The notes beneath the pieces were generated by a model, which did not search any database, was not told where the DNA came from, and saw nothing but the letters and a program-made list of their open reading frames with translations. A program made the position numbers and the translations under genes. Shown piece by piece: positions 13,101-14,306 of a stretch of 14,306 nt of DNA (the first letter of the stretch is position 1; every line of letters begins with the position of its first letter). Source of the DNA: Candidatus Bathyarchaeota archaeon (GTDB taxonomy: Archaea > Thermoproteota > Bathyarchaeia > Bathyarchaeales > DTEX01); contig PIYH01000007.1 in assembly GCA_003601695.1 (NCBI GenBank), positions 3,305 to 17,610 on the forward strand, written 5' to 3'.

Positions 13101-13160
13101 GGCAGACGCCTCGAGTGAACTCGCTCCCTCACTGCACTCCCTCGCAGATATGCTGCGAGC
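13101..13160. other. G+C-rich hairpin block in the aroA'-hisG intergenic region, possible small RNA
   Basis: This 60-base block has 38 G or C bases (63 percent) inside an A/T-rich spacer. It contains three perfect short hairpins: AGGC-agac-GCCT (13100-13111), CGAGT-ga-ACTCG (13112-13123) and CTCGCAG-atatg-CTGCGAG (13141-13159). A direct repeat CTCCCTC occurs twice (13124-13130, 13137-13143). A TATA-like GATATAGAT at 13082-13090 would place a + strand transcript start at about 13111; an ATTTATAAG on the - strand (13167-13175) is the alternative. No tRNA T-loop or complete cloverleaf is seen. It may be a small RNA, a leader/regulatory element, or a processed spacer. Confidence 0.35.
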
Positions 13161-13187
13161 ATTGGGCTTATAAATCTTTCCATTACC

Positions 13188-14006
13188 CTAAAAGGCTTCA
13201 CTTTTTTGCTTCATATACTTCGATAGTGCAGCCTTAACATCTAAGCCTTCATGAACTATGCTGCAGAGTACACGAATCATGCTTGTTGGATCTTCATGCT
13301 GAAACACATTTCTTCCCGCAGCTATCCCGGCTCCTCCAGCACGTATAGACTCGTAGACCATCTGGCAGAATTCTTCTTCAGTTCTTGTTTTCGGACCGCC
13401 AGCCATTACGACGGGAACCGGGCAGCCTTTAACGACTTCCCTGAAAGTCTCCTCGCTTCCCGTAAAGTTTGTCTTAACTATATCCGCTCCAAGCTCTGCG
13501 CCTACTCGAGCTACATGCTTAACAACCTCGACATCATATGGATTCTTAATCTTCTCTCCCCTCGGATAAACCATTGCTAATAGAGGCATGCCCCATTCCT
13601 CACATTCTCTAGCAATAGTTCCAAGTATTCTTAGTTGCGCCGGCTCAGTTTTGGATCCAATATTTATATGGACTGAAACGGCGTCCGCGCCCATTTTTAT
13701 CGCCTCAATGACCTCGGCTACTAGAACCTTATCGTTCGGATCCGGCCCTAAAGCCGTGCTTCCGGAGAGATGCATTATAAGCCCTATATCTCTTCCGTAG
13801 CCTCTATATCCAGCTCTTATTATTCCTTTATGTAGAAGTACAGCGTTGGCTCCTCCCTCAGCAATCCGGTTCACCGTTGTCTTCATATCTTGAAGACCCC
13901 GAATTGGCCCCATTGTTAATCCATGATCCATAGGTATAATGACTGTCTTTCCCGTATTCCTATTCATTATTCTGTCCATTCGTATTCTCTTTCCAATCTC
14001 AGTCAT
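13188..14006 (-). CDS. aroA': 2-amino-3,7-dideoxy-D-threo-hept-6-ulosonate synthase (ADH synthase, MJ0400-like, class I aldolase family)
   Basis: ADH synthase performs the first step of the archaeal alternative route to 3-dehydroquinate and aromatic amino acids, condensing aspartate semialdehyde with a ketose-phosphate-derived unit. The sequence follows Methanocaldococcus MJ0400 closely over its length: VIIPMDHGLTMGPI, GGANAVLLHKGI, HLSGSTALGP, GADAVSVHINIGS, AMVYPRGEKI, GADIVKTNFTG and VMAGGPKT. D27, Y147 and Schiff-base K178 correspond by constant offset to D33, Y153 and K184 of MJ0400. I chose ATG 14006 with AAGGTG six bases upstream; GTG 14015 is less likely. No aroB' follows. A class I fructose-bisphosphate aldolase is the main alternative, but similarity favours ADH synthase. 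Confidence 0.88.
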   Translation of the reverse strand: MTEIGKRIRMDRIMNRNTGKTVIIPMDHGLTMGPIRGLQDMKTTVNRIAEGGANAVLLHKGIIRAGYRGYGRDIGLIMHLSGSTALGPDPNDKVLVAEVIEAIKMGADAVSVHINIGSKTEPAQLRILGTIARECEEWGMPLLAMVYPRGEKIKNPYDVEVVKHVARVGAELGADIVKTNFTGSEETFREVVKGCPVPVVMAGGPKTRTEEEFCQMVYESIRAGGAGIAAGRNVFQHEDPTSMIRVLCSIVHEGLDVKAALSKYMKQKSEAF

Positions 14007-14040
14007 AGTTGACACCTTTTTTCCAAGATTCTAACAGCCT

Positions 14041-14054
14041 AATAAAAATAGAGG
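14041..14054 (-). promoter_or_regulatory. aroA': Weak TATA-like sequence for aroA'
   Basis: The - strand reads CTCTATTTTTATTA about 40 bases before the aroA' ATG, giving an expected transcript start near 14020 and a short leader with AAGGTG. It is a poor TATA match. The palindromic TTATATATAA at 14124-14133 could serve the - strand instead but would leave a leader of about 90 bases. Confidence 0.25.
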
Positions 14055-14123
14055 ATCTTTACAATAAAAGATTTGGCATGGATCTTCATATGGATAATCG
14101 AATAATCCCATCCTTCGCAAGAC

Positions 14124-14133
14124 TTATATATAA
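14124..14133 (+). promoter_or_regulatory. Strong TATA box TTATATATAA, probably for a + strand gene at the right edge
   Basis: Perfect archaeal TATA consensus, symmetrical and therefore readable on either strand. On the + strand the expected transcript start is near 14153, just before a perfect GGAGA-gca-TCTCC hairpin at 14156-14168. The divergent - strand reading towards aroA' is possible. The region 14016-14150 otherwise shows no gene. Confidence 0.5.
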
Positions 14134-14191
14134 CGTACATAAGAATCCAAGTTTCGGAGAGCATCTCCCTTGGAAATAAAAGCCGCGCTAC

Positions 14192-14306
14192 ATGTCTCTT
14201 CAACGATTCGAGGAATCTTCACCTATTTTAGCGGCTACTATACAACATTTTAAAGAAAGAGCTGAATCCTTTTTTCAGTTCTTTCTTCTTGGAGGTTTTG
14301 TTTTAT
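14192..14306 (+). CDS. Possible start of a protein gene running off the right edge (unrecognised)
   Basis: From ATG 14192 the frame stays open for 38 codons to the window end: MSLQRFEESSPILAATIQ at the start, then a charged segment (HFKERAES) and a hydrophobic run (FFQFFLLGGFVL) that could begin a membrane helix. It lies about 40 bases downstream of the expected start for the TATA box at 14124-14133. There is no good ribosome binding site before 14192. An alternative is that this is an untranslated leader: GGAGG at 14291-14295 is nine bases before AT at the very edge (14305-14306), so an ATG there is possible. A TTG ORF from 14171 in another frame is short. The family cannot be named. Confidence 0.35.
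   Translation, partial: MSLQRFEESSPILAATIQHFKERAESFFQFFLLGGFVL
14253..14287. repeat. 14-base inverted repeat near the right edge
   Basis: AAGAAAGAGCTGAA (14253-14266) and TTCAGTTCTTTCTT (14274-14287) pair over 14 bases with a single G-U wobble in the + strand RNA and a 7-base loop. It ends three bases before GGAGG (14291-14295). It may be a leader hairpin controlling access to that site, or it may be chance structure within the open frame from 14192. Confidence 0.4.

Noticed and set aside
13124..13143. CRISPR-like or tandem repeat (CTCCCTC twice)
   Set aside because: Only two 7-base copies 6 bases apart; no array elsewhere in the window.
13101..13175. Possible tRNA in the aroA'-hisG spacer
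   Set aside because: Hairpins are present, but there is no 7-base acceptor pairing, no canonical T-loop and no D-arm on either strand.
13188..14006. Class I fructose-bisphosphate aldolase as the product
   Set aside because: The families are related, but segment-by-segment similarity and the constant-offset match of D27/Y147/K178 to MJ0400 favour ADH synthase.
14181..14247. H/ACA guide RNA at the right edge (AGCCGC/GCGGCT stem followed by ACA)
   Set aside because: The upper stem is only 5 pairs and the distance from it to ACA (about 24 bases) does not fit the 14-16 bases expected; no kink-turn is seen.

Overview
This is an archaeal chromosome segment. Pus10, ribosomal protein L21e, RNA polymerase subunit F (Rpb4-like), a DUF655 protein and RsmA/Dim1 run together on the + strand, a neighbourhood typical of archaea. 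An L38e ribosomal protein, known in archaea mainly from TACK and Asgard lineages, and a 2-amino-3,7-dideoxyheptulosonate synthase of the MJ0400 type narrow this to a TACK-like archaeon. A Bathyarchaeia- or Nitrososphaeria-related lineage is my inference only. Arg codons AGA/AGG, archaeal TATA boxes, GGTGA-type ribosome binding sites and several TTG starts agree with this.

Layout. Positions 1-4507 (+ strand) hold information-processing genes: the 3' part of pus10, rpl21e, rpoF, a promoter-borne 36-codon small ORF, DUF655, rsmA/ksgA, a SudB/NfnA-like flavoprotein subunit (apparently using a non-standard ACG start) and rpl38e. Positions 4528-5499 (- strand) encode a membrane-dipeptidase (renal dipeptidase) family metallopeptidase, convergent with rpl38e. 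Positions 5534-12990 (- strand) are a tightly packed histidine operon in the order hisG-hisD-hisC-HAD phosphatase-hisB-hisH(remnant)-hisA-hisF-hisI, mostly with overlapping or nearly touching genes. Positions 12991-13187 are intergenic and hold the his promoter, an operator-like dyad and a G+C-rich, hairpin-rich block. Positions 13188-14006 (- strand) encode ADH synthase, which opens the archaeal aromatic amino acid route. The right end carries a + strand TATA box and possibly the start of another gene.

How the genes work together. HisG, HisI, HisA, HisF, HisB, HisC and HisD cover most of the pathway from PRPP plus ATP to histidine. The HAD protein between hisC and hisB is the best local candidate for histidinol-phosphate phosphatase. 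Two functions are missing here. No hisE is present. The hisH glutaminase gene is visibly decayed: it has an internal deletion, a Ser in place of the nucleophilic Cys, and a frameshifting deletion that removes the His-Glu part of the triad, while the C-terminal helix survives in another frame. HisF keeps its catalytic Asp residues and ammonia-gate residues, so HisF either uses free ammonia, has another glutaminase partner encoded elsewhere, or is in a pathway that has recently begun to decay.

I found no mobile element, CRISPR array, rRNA or confident tRNA. The most notable observations are the hisH remnant, the ACG-start flavoprotein gene, the small ORF with its own promoter, the unusual TPPY motif in RsmA, and the structured G+C-rich intergenic block.
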